In this document: piece by piece, positions 20,485 through 29,168 of the stretch
How the letters are laid out: every line of letters begins with the position of its first letter
Numbering within the stretch: the first letter of the stretch is position 1
Origin: Stenotrophomonas sepilia
Lineage (GTDB): Bacteria; Pseudomonadota; Gammaproteobacteria; Xanthomonadales; Xanthomonadaceae
Length of the DNA: 64,000 nucleotides
Reading direction: 5' to 3'
Assembly: GCF_003244875.1 (NCBI RefSeq)
Contig: NZ_LXXZ01000054.1
Coordinates: forward strand, 59,041-123,040
Notes under the pieces: generated by a model
Database searches by the model: none
Seen by the model: only the letters and a program-made list of their open reading frames with translations
Told to the model about the DNA's origin: nothing
Position numbers and translations under genes: made by a program

Positions 20485-21381
20485 ATGTCCATCCATTCGA
20501 TCAGACCGGCCCCGGCGATGGGCATCACGCGACGCGACGCGCTACGCCTTGCGGTTGCCGGCGGCATTGGCCTGGGGGCTGCAGGTGTGCTCCCTGCATT
20601 CGCCGCCGATGCCCCCCTCAAAGGAAACCTGAAGCACGCCGTCGCCCGCTGGACCTTCCCGCAGCTGTCGGTCGCCCAGCTCTGCACGACGGTGAAGGAC
20701 ATCGGTTTCGCCGCGATCGACCTGGTCGGTCCCGAAGACTGGCCCACGCTGAAGGCCCACGGCGTCTACAGCTCGATGTGCAACGGCGCGGAGCTGGGCC
20801 TGACCAAGGGTTTCGCCGGCCGCGAGTTCCACGACCAGCTGGTGGAGCGCTACACGCGGCACATCGACCTGGTCGCCGATGCCGGCTACCGCAACCTCAT
20901 CTGCTTCTCCGGCAACCGCAACGGTATGGACCCGCAGGATGGCATGGCCAATGCCGAAGCCGGCCTCAAGCGCATCCTCGGGCATGCCGAGAAGCGCGGC
21001 GTGGTGCTGGTGATGGAGCTGCTCAACTCCAAGGTCGATCATCGCGACTACCTGTGCGACCACTCCGCATGGGGTGTGGAGCTGTGCCAGCGGCTCGGCT
21101 CGGACAATTTCGGCCTGCTCTACGACATCTACCACATGCAGATCATGGAGGGCGACATCATCGCCACCATTGGCAAGCACCACGCCTGCTTCAAGCATTA
21201 CCACACCGCAGGCGTGCCCGGCCGGAACGAGATCGGAGACCAGCAGGAGCTCAACTATCCGGCCATCTGCCGCGCGATCCGCGACACCGGTTTCAAGGGG
21301 TATCTGGCGCAGGAGTTCATGCCTGCCGCGCCCGATCCCGTTGCTTCATTGCGCGAGGCGATCCGCCTCTGCGACGTCTGA
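20485..21381 (+). CDS. Tat-exported TIM-barrel isomerase/epimerase-like protein (hydroxypyruvate isomerase-like)
   Basis: 298 residues. The N-terminus has a twin-arginine signal (ITRRDALRLAVAGGIGLGAA, cleavage near PAFAAD). The mature part is an AP-endonuclease-2/xylose-isomerase-like barrel with the hydroxypyruvate isomerase-type segments VVLVMELLNSKVDHRDYLCD, GLLYDIYHMQIMEGD and HYHTAGVPGRNE, carrying the Glu/Asp/His metal ligands. ATG 20485 follows GGGAGG; ATG 20518 is an alternative start still ahead of the Tat motif. It is the first gene of the operator-controlled operon with GMC dehydrogenase. Members of this fold act as isomerases, or as eliminases on 3-keto-glycosides. Confidence 0.82.
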   Translation: MSIHSIRPAPAMGITRRDALRLAVAGGIGLGAAGVLPAFAADAPLKGNLKHAVARWTFPQLSVAQLCTTVKDIGFAAIDLVGPEDWPTLKAHGVYSSMCNGAELGLTKGFAGREFHDQLVERYTRHIDLVADAGYRNLICFSGNRNGMDPQDGMANAEAGLKRILGHAEKRGVVLVMELLNSKVDHRDYLCDHSAWGVELCQRLGSDNFGLLYDIYHMQIMEGDIIATIGKHHACFKHYHTAGVPGRNEIGDQQELNYPAICRAIRDTGFKGYLAQEFMPAAPDPVASLREAIRLCDV

Positions 21382-21408
21382 AACGATATCCACCCAGGTG
21401 AGAGACCC

Positions 21409-23094
21409 ATGGCAGATAATCACTACGACGCCATTGTTGTTGGCTCGGGAATCAGTGGCGGCTGGGCAGCGAAGGAGCTGACCGAGAAGGGCCTGAAGGT
21501 CCTGATGCTGGAACGCGGGCGCAACATCGAGCACGTCAAGGACTACGTCAATGCGATGAAGGAAGCGTGGGACTTCCCGCATCGCAACCGGCCGACGCAG
21601 GCGATGAAGGCCGCTTTTCCGGTGCTGATGCGCGACTACGGCCTCGCCGAGAACCTGGAAGGAATGTGGGCCAACGAGCAGGACTCACCCTACATCGAAA
21701 CCAAGCGTTTCGACTGGTTCCGCGGCTACCACGTCGGTGGCCGTTCGCTGTTGTGGGGCCGTCAGAGCTACCGCTTCTCCGACCTGGATTTCGAGGCGAA
21801 CCTCATGGAGGGCATCGCCACCGATTGGCCGATCCGCTATGCCGACATCGCGCCGTGGTACGACCATGTGGAAAAGTTCGCCGGCATCGCCGGCACGCGC
21901 GAGGGACTGGACGTGCTGCCGGATGGTGAGTTCCTGCCGCCGATCCCGTTGAACATCGTCGAGAAGGACGTGGCCGCGCGGATCAGGAAGGCTTTTGGCG
22001 GCACGCGGCACATGATCCACTCGCGCACGGCCAACATCACCCAGCCGATGCCCGAGCAGGGGCGCGTGAACTGCCAGTATCGCAACAAGTGCATTCTGGG
22101 CTGTCCCTTCGGTGCCTACTTCTCGACCCAGGCGGCGACGCTGCCAGCGGCGATGAAAACCGGCAACCTGACCCTGCGCCCGTTCTCGATCGTCAAGGAA
22201 GTGCTCTACGACAAGGATCGCAAGCGCGCGCGTGGCGTGGAGGTCATCGACGCCGAGACCGGGCAGACCTATCAGTACACGGCCAAGGTCATCTTCCTCA
22301 ACGCATCGTCCTTCAACTCGACCTGGCTGCTGATGAACTCGGCCACCGATGTCTGGGAGGGGGGGCTGGGGTCTTCGTCGGGCGAGCTGGGGCACAACGT
22401 GATGGACCATCATTTCGGTGCGGGCGCCTCGGGCCGGGTCGAGGGCTACGAAGACAAGTACTACTTCGGCCGCCGTCCGTGCGGCTTCTACATTCCGCGG
22501 TTCCGCAATGTCGCCGCCGACAAGCGTGGCTACCTGCGCGGATTCGGCTACCAGGGCGGTGCCAGCCGCACCGGCTGGTCGCGCGAGATCGCCGAGCTGA
22601 ACATCGGTGCCGACCTGAAGGAAGCGCTGACCGTGCCCGGTGACTGGCGCATCGGCATGACCGGGTTCGGTGAGATGCTGCCGCACCACGACAACACGAT
22701 CCGCCTGGACCGCGAGCGCAAGGACAAGTGGGGGCTGCCGGTGCTGGCGATGGACGTGTCCATGCGCGCCAACGAACTGGCGATGCGCAAGGACATGGCC
22801 GCCGATGCTGCCGAAATGCTGGAGGCGGCCGGGGTCAAGGACGTGAAGATGCACGACAACGACTACGCCCCGGGCAAGGGCATCCATGAGATGGGGACTG
22901 CGCGTATGGGACGGGACCGGAAGAGCTCGGTATTGAACGCGCACAACCAGGTCTGGGATGCCCCCAATGTGTACGTCACCGACGGTGCCTGCATGACCTC
23001 CAGCGCCTGCGTGAATCCGTCGCTGACCTACATGGCGCTGACCGCGCGCGCGGCCGACCACGCGGTACGCGAACTGAAAGCGGGGAACCTGTGA
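21409..23094 (+). CDS. GMC-family FAD oxidoreductase, glucoside 3-dehydrogenase-like catalytic subunit
   Basis: 561 residues. The FAD-binding motif is VVGSGISGGWAAKELTEKG near 10-29, with LERGRN at the end of the second strand. A Cys-rich segment (NKCILGCPFGA) and the C-terminal GMC segment (DGACMTSSACVNPSLTYMAL) are typical of the large subunit of membrane-linked sugar dehydrogenases. Such enzymes oxidise a sugar hydroxyl, often at C3 of a glycoside, and pass electrons to cytochrome c. It has no signal peptide of its own, so export would depend on its Tat-carrying partner, the next gene, which it overlaps (TGATG). Confidence 0.88.
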   Translation: MADNHYDAIVVGSGISGGWAAKELTEKGLKVLMLERGRNIEHVKDYVNAMKEAWDFPHRNRPTQAMKAAFPVLMRDYGLAENLEGMWANEQDSPYIETKRFDWFRGYHVGGRSLLWGRQSYRFSDLDFEANLMEGIATDWPIRYADIAPWYDHVEKFAGIAGTREGLDVLPDGEFLPPIPLNIVEKDVAARIRKAFGGTRHMIHSRTANITQPMPEQGRVNCQYRNKCILGCPFGAYFSTQAATLPAAMKTGNLTLRPFSIVKEVLYDKDRKRARGVEVIDAETGQTYQYTAKVIFLNASSFNSTWLLMNSATDVWEGGLGSSSGELGHNVMDHHFGAGASGRVEGYEDKYYFGRRPCGFYIPRFRNVAADKRGYLRGFGYQGGASRTGWSREIAELNIGADLKEALTVPGDWRIGMTGFGEMLPHHDNTIRLDRERKDKWGLPVLAMDVSMRANELAMRKDMAADAAEMLEAAGVKDVKMHDNDYAPGKGIHEMGTARMGRDRKSSVLNAHNQVWDAPNVYVTDGACMTSSACVNPSLTYMALTARAADHAVRELKAGNL

Positions 23095-23669
23095 TGGATC
23101 GCCGCGAACTGCTGAAGATGATCGTCGCCGCCACCGGTGCGGCCATGGTCGGCCTGCCTGCGCTGGTGCAGGGCAAAGCGCCAGCGGCCGGGGCGATGGC
23201 CGCGTTCTCCGATGCCGAAATCAGCACGCTGGACGAGATCGCCGAGACCATCCTGCCGCGGACCCGGACACCCGGGGCGAAGGACGCGGGCGCCGGTGCG
23301 TTCATGGCGACGTTCGTCAGCGACTGCTACACCGCCAGGCAGCAGGCGGTGTTCCGCGCCGGGCTGGCGGACATCGACAAGCGCGCCGGTGGCCGCTTCG
23401 TGTCGCTCACGGCGGAGGCGCGCACCGGATTGCTGCGTACACTGGATGCCGAAGCCAAGGCGCGCAATGCAGACGTGACCGAAACTGGAACGCCCGAAGA
23501 GGGCGAAGCCATGCCGCATTACTTCACGATGATCAAGCAGCTGGCCATCTTCGGCTTCTTCACCTCCAAGGTCGGTGCGACCGGGGTGCTGCAGTACGTC
23601 GCCGTGCCGGGGCGCTACGACGGTGACCTCGCCTATGTCCCCGGCACACCTGCCTGGGGAACCAGCTGA
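23094..23669 (+). CDS. Gluconate 2-dehydrogenase subunit 3-family protein, partner of the GMC oxidoreductase
   Basis: 191 residues. The N-terminus is Tat-like (MDRRELLKMIVAATGAAMVG) and carries the export signal for the complex. The rest has the family pattern LDEIAETILPRTRTPGAKDA, FMATFVSDCY and HYFTMIKQLAIFGFFTSKVG. In related enzymes this small subunit chaperones and exports the FAD subunit. ATG 23094 is chosen; GTG 23091 overlaps in the same frame. It overlaps both neighbours (TGATG), so the three genes are coupled. Confidence 0.88.
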   Translation: MDRRELLKMIVAATGAAMVGLPALVQGKAPAAGAMAAFSDAEISTLDEIAETILPRTRTPGAKDAGAGAFMATFVSDCYTARQQAVFRAGLADIDKRAGGRFVSLTAEARTGLLRTLDAEAKARNADVTETGTPEEGEAMPHYFTMIKQLAIFGFFTSKVGATGVLQYVAVPGRYDGDLAYVPGTPAWGTS

Positions 23670-24427
23670 TGGACACCAACCTGATGATCCGCCCTGCGTT
23701 GATCACCGCCGGCCTGCTGGCCGCTGCATCTGCGTTCGCACAGGACAGTGCCGACGCTGTGCGTGACCCGAAGAAGACGGAAGTGTGGACCCCTGTGCCC
23801 GCGACCGTGGCAACGCCACCCGGCAAGGCACCGTCCGATGCGATCGTGCTGTTCGATGGCAAGGATCTCTCCGCGTGGGAATCGGAGCAGGGTGGCCGCG
23901 TGCCCTGGAAGGTTGCCGGAGGCGCCATGACGGTTGTTCCGGGCAGCAAGGGCATCCGTACCCGGCAACCCTTCTGCGATGTCCAGCTGCATGTCGAATG
24001 GCGTACGCCCACCGAAACGAAGGGCTTCGACGGCCAGAACCGGGGCAACAGCGGGATCTTCCTGCAGGGACTCTATGAGTTGCAGGTACTCGACAGCTAC
24101 CACAACCCGACCTACGCCAATGGCCAGGCGGGTTCGATCTACAAGCAGGCCATGCCACGGGTGAACGCCTCGCGCGCACCGGGCCAGTGGCAGGTCTACG
24201 ACATCCTCTGGAAGGCCCCGCGCTTCTCGCCGGGCGGCGGCCTGACGTCGCCCGCACGGATCACCGTGCTGCACAACGGCGTGCTGGTACAGGACGACAC
24301 CGTGCTGGCGGGCAGGACCGAATACATCGGTGCGCCTTCGTACGCACCGCATGGGTGCGCGCCGCTGTATCTGCAGGAACATGACTCCAAGGTCAGCTAC
24401 CGCAACATCTGGGTGCGCGAGCTGTAG
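23669..24427 (+). CDS. DUF1080 (3-keto-disaccharide hydrolase-type) exported protein
   Basis: 252 residues with a Sec signal (LITAGLLAAASAFAQ). The mature part has the DUF1080 concanavalin-like pattern: IVLFDGKDLSAWES, VHVEWRTP-like strand (QLHVEWRTP), NRGNSGIFLQGLYELQVLDS, WQVYDILWKAP, and APLYLQEHDSKVSYRNIWV. Characterised DUF1080 proteins cleave the glycosidic bond of 3-keto-glycosides. It follows the dehydrogenase subunits with a TGATG overlap, so the dehydrogenase can make the 3-keto substrate that this enzyme then splits, both in the periplasm. Confidence 0.85.
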   Translation: MDTNLMIRPALITAGLLAAASAFAQDSADAVRDPKKTEVWTPVPATVATPPGKAPSDAIVLFDGKDLSAWESEQGGRVPWKVAGGAMTVVPGSKGIRTRQPFCDVQLHVEWRTPTETKGFDGQNRGNSGIFLQGLYELQVLDSYHNPTYANGQAGSIYKQAMPRVNASRAPGQWQVYDILWKAPRFSPGGGLTSPARITVLHNGVLVQDDTVLAGRTEYIGAPSYAPHGCAPLYLQEHDSKVSYRNIWVREL

Positions 24428-24437
24428 CGCCCACCCG

Positions 24438-24734
24438 CTACTTCGCCAGGTAGCTGGCGATGTCATCGATCTCCTGCTGTGACAGCTGCGGGAAGGGGGG
24501 CATCAGACCGCCGCCCTTCCTGATCCTGTCCTTGACCTGGGCGGGCTGCAGCCGCTTGCCGACATCGGTGAGCGCCGGGAACGTCGGCGGTACACCGGTG
24601 CGTTCAGCACCGTGGCAGGCGGTGCAGTGCTGGGCGTAGAGTTTCGCGCCGGCGGCCGGGTCGTCCTTGGCCCACGCTGCCGTCGCAACGTTCATGCCGC
24701 CCAGGGCCACGGCCACTGCCAGGATCATTTTCAT
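24438..24734 (-). CDS. Periplasmic c-type cytochrome
   Basis: 98 residues: Sec signal (AVAVALGGMNVATAAWA), one haem motif CTACH (Cys37, Cys40, His41) and a likely axial Met in LMPPF. The end QEIDDIASYLAK is typical of small class I cytochromes c. It is convergent with the DUF1080 gene and first downstream neighbour of an isomerase-like gene on its own strand. Most likely the electron acceptor for the GMC dehydrogenase. Confidence 0.88.
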   Translation of the reverse strand: MKMILAVAVALGGMNVATAAWAKDDPAAGAKLYAQHCTACHGAERTGVPPTFPALTDVGKRLQPAQVKDRIRKGGGLMPPFPQLSQQEIDDIASYLAK

Positions 24735-24752
24735 GTGGGGCTCCTTGATGCG

Positions 24753-25619
24753 TCAGCGGTGGGCACGGGTGGGCAGGTTGGTGGTCAGGTGTTCACGCAG
24801 GTAGTCCGCGCCGGCCTGGATGACCTTGGCCGGGTCGCGTGGCTGGTCGTGTTCGACGATGTACCACTGCACGCCAGCGGTGGCGGCGGCCGGCAGGATC
24901 GCGTCCCAGTCCAGCACGCCCTGGCCGACCGCAGCGAATCCACCTTCGTCTTCGGCCTCGCCCTTGGGCGCATTGTCCTTGGCGTGTACCGCAAATATGT
25001 GGCCGCGGAACTTGCCAAGCATCACGGCCGGGTCCAGGCCCGCGCGCGCGACCCAGGCCAGGTCCAGTTCGGTCTGCAGCTCGGGGCCGGCGGCGTCGAA
25101 CAGCAGCTCCAGTCCGGTCCTGCCATTGAAGTCGACCAGCTCGAAGTCGTGGTTGTGATAGGCCAGCTGCATCCCCTTGCCGCGCATCTGCTTGGCAATC
25201 CGGCCCAGCTCCCGGCCCAACGCGGTCCAGCCGGCGGCATCGCGCGGACGGTCCTTCTGGTCCAGATAGGGCACCACCAGCGTGCTGTTGCCAATCGAGC
25301 GGTTGAAGGCCACCACGGCATCCAGGTTGTCGCGCAGCTCGGCCAGCTGAACGTGCGACGAAACCGCTTTGATCGAGTAACGGTCCAGCAACTGTTTCAG
25401 CTCCGCAGCGCTTGCATTCTGCGTACCGACGGTCTCCACCGCACGCACGCCCGCGTCGTGGACGATCTTCAGCTGTTGGTCAAGCGGGCCGGCGTTGCGC
25501 AGCGTGTACATCTGCACGGCGATGGGCTTCTGCGCACCGGCTGTGTTTCCTGCGAAGGCGGGCAGGACTGCGAGCAGCAGCAGGACGAGGGTTGCAGTTC
25601 TACGGACAGGGATGTTCAT
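24753..25619 (-). CDS. Exported TIM-barrel sugar isomerase/epimerase-like protein
   Basis: 288 residues with a signal peptide (TATLVLLLLAVLPAFAG). The mature part is an AP-endonuclease-2-like barrel: IAVQMYTLRNAG, LAYHNHDFELVDFNG, ELDLAWVARAGLDP, IFAVHAKDNAPKGE with the usual metal ligands. ATG 25619 is used because the signal peptide starts there; the longer in-frame extension lies in the Gfo/Idh/MocA gene. It is the second exported barrel of this locus and may act on the 3-keto sugar or its product outside the cytoplasm. 19 bases separate it from the cytochrome start. Confidence 0.82.
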   Translation of the reverse strand: MNIPVRRTATLVLLLLAVLPAFAGNTAGAQKPIAVQMYTLRNAGPLDQQLKIVHDAGVRAVETVGTQNASAAELKQLLDRYSIKAVSSHVQLAELRDNLDAVVAFNRSIGNSTLVVPYLDQKDRPRDAAGWTALGRELGRIAKQMRGKGMQLAYHNHDFELVDFNGRTGLELLFDAAGPELQTELDLAWVARAGLDPAVMLGKFRGHIFAVHAKDNAPKGEAEDEGGFAAVGQGVLDWDAILPAAATAGVQWYIVEHDQPRDPAKVIQAGADYLREHLTTNLPTRAHR

Positions 25620-25638
25620 CAACAGATCCTCCCGGGAT

Positions 25639-26763
25639 TCAACCGATGGTGGTCCAGGTGCGTGACCTGGCCGATGCAATGACACGATCAACGATCCGCG
25701 CCGAGCGCAGGCCGTCTTCGAAGGTGGGCAGGCCCTGCGGCTGCTCGCCTTCAATGGCGCGATAGGTGTCGGCCACGAACGCTTCGAAGCACTGCCCGTA
25801 GCCCTGTGCGTGCCCCGCTGGCAGCGGCGACAACCGGCGTTGTTCGGCACTGCCGGCGCCCGGGCCGCGCACGAAGATTTCCTCGCGCTGCTCGGGCAGG
25901 CCGATCCACAGCCGCTCGGCATCCTCCTGGTTGAACGCCACGCTGGCGTTGGCGCCGTCGATCTCGAACCAGAGCCGGTTGTGGCGTCCGGCCGAGACCT
26001 GGCTGACCGTCAATGACGCCAGCGTGCCCGCGCCGGTCCTGAACATCGCTGCGGCCACGTCCTCGCTCTCGACCGCTTGCTTTGCGCCGTCTGTCGCCGG
26101 CGTGCTGAAACTCTGGGAGGTGGTTGCGCTGCGCTCGGCGATCACTGTGGCAAACGCCGCGTTCACTTCGGCGAAGCACTCGCCGCTGACCCATTCAACC
26201 AGGTCGCACCAATGCGACCCGATGTCAGCGAACACGCGCGATGTGCCACCCAGTGCAGGGTCAACCCGCCAGTTGTTGCTGGCCGGGTCCAGCAGCCAGT
26301 CCTGCAGGTAGCTGCCATGGATCAGGTGCAGTGGCCCCAGATCGCCCTGCGCGATGCGTGCGCGTGCCTCGCGGACCACCGGGTGGTAGCGGTAGACGAA
26401 GGGGACGGTGGCGACCAGTCCGGTCGAGGCGGCCAGCGCCGCCAGCGCCTGCGCATCGTCCAGCGTCGTCGCCAACGGCTTCTCGCAGATCACGTGCTTG
26501 CCGGCGTCCAGTGCGGCCTGCGCCATCGCGCGGTGCAGGTGGTTGGGCGTGCAGATGTGCACGACCTGTACCTGGGGATCAGCGACGACGTCCTCGATAT
26601 CGCGATAGGCGCGCGGGACATTCCACGCATGCGCCACCTCGCGCGCGCGCTGCGGCGACGAGGCGGCCACGCCGCGCACCTCGGCGCCAGCCAGCAGTGC
26701 CGCGCGGCGATGCACCGCGCCGATCATGCCGGTACCAACGATGGCGATTCCAAGCAGGGGCAT
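25639..26763 (-). CDS. Gfo/Idh/MocA-family oxidoreductase
   Basis: 374 residues. The N-terminal Rossmann motif is IVGTGMIGAVHRRAALLAG; HICTPNHLHRAMA and CEKPLATTLDDAQALA (catalytic-loop Glu-Lys-Pro near residue 95) are canonical. The C-terminal domain has GSYLQDWLLDP and FADIGSHWCDLVEW. No signal peptide, so cytoplasmic. In sugar loci with a 3-dehydrogenase, such enzymes reduce 3-keto sugars with NAD(P)H after uptake. It is 12 bases from the MFS permease gene and in the same leftward operon. Confidence 0.88.
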   Translation of the reverse strand: MPLLGIAIVGTGMIGAVHRRAALLAGAEVRGVAASSPQRAREVAHAWNVPRAYRDIEDVVADPQVQVVHICTPNHLHRAMAQAALDAGKHVICEKPLATTLDDAQALAALAASTGLVATVPFVYRYHPVVREARARIAQGDLGPLHLIHGSYLQDWLLDPASNNWRVDPALGGTSRVFADIGSHWCDLVEWVSGECFAEVNAAFATVIAERSATTSQSFSTPATDGAKQAVESEDVAAAMFRTGAGTLASLTVSQVSAGRHNRLWFEIDGANASVAFNQEDAERLWIGLPEQREEIFVRGPGAGSAEQRRLSPLPAGHAQGYGQCFEAFVADTYRAIEGEQPQGLPTFEDGLRSARIVDRVIASARSRTWTTIG

Positions 26764-26775
26764 CGGCCGGTCTCC

Positions 26776-27993
26776 TCAGGGTGTGGACGACGCGGCCGCC
26801 GCTACCGGGCGGTCGCGGAACAGCAGCAGGAAGGCGATCAGCACCACCAGTGCAACGCCGGCCGGGAACAGCCAGATCTGCTGCCAATCGGGGCCGGCCT
26901 CGGTGGTGAAGTGCTCCACTACCGCGCCGGACAGGAAGGTGCCGATCAGCATGCCCACGCCATAGGTGGCCAGGGTGATGAAGCCCTGCGCGCTGCTGCG
27001 CGCGGCGGGGCCGGCGTGGGCATCGGTGTAGATCTGGCCGGTGACGAAGAAGAAGTCGTAGCAGATGCCATGCAGTACGATGCCGATCACAAGCAGGGAG
27101 AAGCCACTGCCCGCATCGCCGAAGGCGAACAGCGCGTAGCGCACGACCCAGGCTGCCATGCCGACCGCCAGCATGGTCTTCACCCCCAGCCGCACGAACA
27201 GGAACGGCATGGCCAGCATCAGCAGCACTTCGGACACCTGGCCCAGCGACTGCAGGCCGGCCGCGCCCTGCACGCCCAGGTCGTTGAGATACGGATTGGT
27301 GAAGTTGTAGTAGAACGACAACGGGATGCAGATGGCGATGGAAGCCAGGAAGAACACCAGGTAGGCGCGCGACTTCAGCAACCGCAGTGAATCCAGCCCC
27401 AGGATCTGTCCCAGCCCGGCATCGCGCTGCTGCGCCAGTGGCGGCGTGTGCGGCAGGGTGAACGCATACAGGCCCAGCACCAGCGATGCCAATGCGGCCA
27501 TGCGGAAGGTCAGTTCAAGCCGATGCGCCTGTTCCCAGCCCAGCCAGCCGATCAGCACGCCTGCAACGATCCAGCCGACGCTGCCGGCCACGCGTACCAG
27601 CGGGAACTGCTTCTCCGGCGATTGCATGTGCCGCATGGCGACGCTGTTGGCCAGTGCCAGCGTCGGCATGAACAGGAGCATGTAGCCCATGACGCACGCG
27701 GAAAACACGCTGAAACTGGTGGCGGTGGACGCCAGCCACATCAGCACCGCGCCGGCCAGGTGCAGCACCGCCAGGATGCGCTGCGCCGCGAAATAGCGGT
27801 CTGCGATCAGGCCGACCAGGAACGGTGCCACGATGGCACCGATGGACTGGCTGAGAAACGCCGTTGCCACCTGGCTTGCGCTGGCCTGCAGCGGGCCCTG
27901 TACCAGGTAGGTGCCCAGGGTGACGAACCACGCCCCCCAGATGAAGAACTGCAGAAACATCATCGCGCCCAGGCGCGACATGGCGTGCGTCAT
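26776..27993 (-). CDS. MFS permease of the nucleoside/sugar (NHS) type
   Basis: 405 residues with twelve predicted membrane segments. The N-terminus RLGAMMFLQFFIWGAWFVTL and the segment QSIGAIVAPFLVGLIADRYF match the NupG/XapB-like nucleoside:proton symporter family, members of which occur in many sugar loci as sugar permeases. ATG 27993 follows GGGAGGG. It likely carries the monosaccharide or 3-keto product into the cytoplasm for the Gfo/Idh/MocA enzyme and the cytoplasmic isomerase. The substrate is not readable from the sequence. Confidence 0.82.
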   Translation of the reverse strand: MTHAMSRLGAMMFLQFFIWGAWFVTLGTYLVQGPLQASASQVATAFLSQSIGAIVAPFLVGLIADRYFAAQRILAVLHLAGAVLMWLASTATSFSVFSACVMGYMLLFMPTLALANSVAMRHMQSPEKQFPLVRVAGSVGWIVAGVLIGWLGWEQAHRLELTFRMAALASLVLGLYAFTLPHTPPLAQQRDAGLGQILGLDSLRLLKSRAYLVFFLASIAICIPLSFYYNFTNPYLNDLGVQGAAGLQSLGQVSEVLLMLAMPFLFVRLGVKTMLAVGMAAWVVRYALFAFGDAGSGFSLLVIGIVLHGICYDFFFVTGQIYTDAHAGPAARSSAQGFITLATYGVGMLIGTFLSGAVVEHFTTEAGPDWQQIWLFPAGVALVVLIAFLLLFRDRPVAAAASSTP

Positions 27994-28020
27994 GGCTTGC
28001 CCTCCCGGGGCGGTCGTGGC

Positions 28021-29073
28021 TCAGATTCCCAGCATGCGGCGCAGTGATCCAGCGTCCGTGGCGCTCCCGGCAAAGTCGTCGAAGGCGCGTTCGGTTACAT
28101 GGATGATGTGATCGCGGATGAAGGCGGCACCCTCGCGCGCGCCGTCCTCCGGGTGTTTCAGGCAGCACTCCCACTCCAGCACCGCCCAGCCGGGGAAGTC
28201 GTACTGGGCGAACTTCGAGAAGATCGCCTTGAAGTCGATCTGGCCGTCACCGGGTGAGCGGAACCGGCCCGGACGATCGATCCAGTCCTGGTAGCCGCCA
28301 TACACGCCGCTGCGCACGCTGGGGCGATACTCCGCGTCCTTGACGTGGAAGATGCCGATGCGGGCGTGGTAACGGTCGATGAAACCGAGGTAATCCATCT
28401 GCTGCAGCAGCAGGTGGCTGGGGTCGTACAGGATCTTCGCGCGGGGATGATGGTCGACCTCATCGAGGAAGCGCTCGAATGTCGCACCGTCATGCAGGTC
28501 CTCGCCCGGGTGGATCTCGAAGCACAGGTCCACGCCGCAGGCATCGAACACATCCAGGATCGGGCGCCAGCGGCGGCCGAGTTCGGCGAAGGCTTCTTCC
28601 ACCAGGCCCGGCGGGCGCTGCGGCCACGGATAGAAGTAGGGCCAGGCCAGCGCACCGGAGAACGTGGCGTGCGCGGTCAGCCCCAGGCGCTGGCTGGCCT
28701 GCGCGGCGAGCCGCAGCTGCTCCACGGCCCAGGCCTGGCGCGCGGGCGGGTTGCCGCGCACGTCTACGGGTGCGAATCCGTCGAACAGGCTGTCGTAGGC
28801 GGGATGGACCGCGACCAGCTGCCCCTGCAGATGCGTCGACAGTTCGGTGATCTGCAGGCCGTGCCCGGCCAGCATGCCGGCAACATCGTCGCAGTACGCC
28901 TGGCTGCGCGCCGCCTCGGCCAGATCGAACAGGTGGGGCGCGGAGGTGGGAACTTGTACGCCAGAATAGCCCAGACCCGCGGCCCACCCGGCCAGCGTGT
29001 CCAGCCGATCAAAAGGAGCTGTGTCGCCGATGAACTGCGCCAGGAACAGCGCTGGACCCTTGAGCGTCTTCAA
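28021..29073 (-). CDS. Cytoplasmic TIM-barrel sugar isomerase/epimerase, likely TTG start
   Basis: 350 residues. Barrel segments with metal ligands are VDLCFEIHPGEDLHDG, AKILYDPSHLLLQQMDYLG, RIGIFHVKDAEYRPS and WAVLEWECCLKHPEDGA. I choose TTG 29073: the product then starts LKTLKGPALFLAQF, close to the usual start of this family, and GAGGG lies 9 bases upstream. The in-frame ATG at 29094 is inside the operator palindrome at 29090-29103 and would give an unlikely leader. It is the first gene of the leftward operon. Related proteins isomerise or eliminate 3-keto sugars. Confidence 0.85.
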   Translation of the reverse strand: MKTLKGPALFLAQFIGDTAPFDRLDTLAGWAAGLGYSGVQVPTSAPHLFDLAEAARSQAYCDDVAGMLAGHGLQITELSTHLQGQLVAVHPAYDSLFDGFAPVDVRGNPPARQAWAVEQLRLAAQASQRLGLTAHATFSGALAWPYFYPWPQRPPGLVEEAFAELGRRWRPILDVFDACGVDLCFEIHPGEDLHDGATFERFLDEVDHHPRAKILYDPSHLLLQQMDYLGFIDRYHARIGIFHVKDAEYRPSVRSGVYGGYQDWIDRPGRFRSPGDGQIDFKAIFSKFAQYDFPGWAVLEWECCLKHPEDGAREGAAFIRDHIIHVTERAFDDFAGSATDAGSLRRMLGI

Positions 29074-29089
29074 CGTGATTCGCCCTCGA

Positions 29090-29103
29090 TGCAATCGATT
29101 GCA
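29090..29103. promoter_or_regulatory. LacI-type operator of the leftward sugar operon and LacI gene
   Basis: TGCAATCGATTGCA, identical to 20422-20435. A possible -10 box GATAAT for the leftward operon partly overlaps it. It lies between the divergent isomerase gene and the LacI-family gene, so it can control both the operon and the regulator itself. Confidence 0.88.
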
Positions 29104-29168
29104 TTATCCTAGCAGGGGCGCACGCAGGACCTGTTGTGCACTGCACAGCGGACAGGAGAACTAACGCC

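Noticed and set aside
21685..23061. A long minus-strand open frame opposite the GMC oxidoreductase gene
   Set aside because: Antisense shadow; the plus-strand product has all FAD and GMC motifs.
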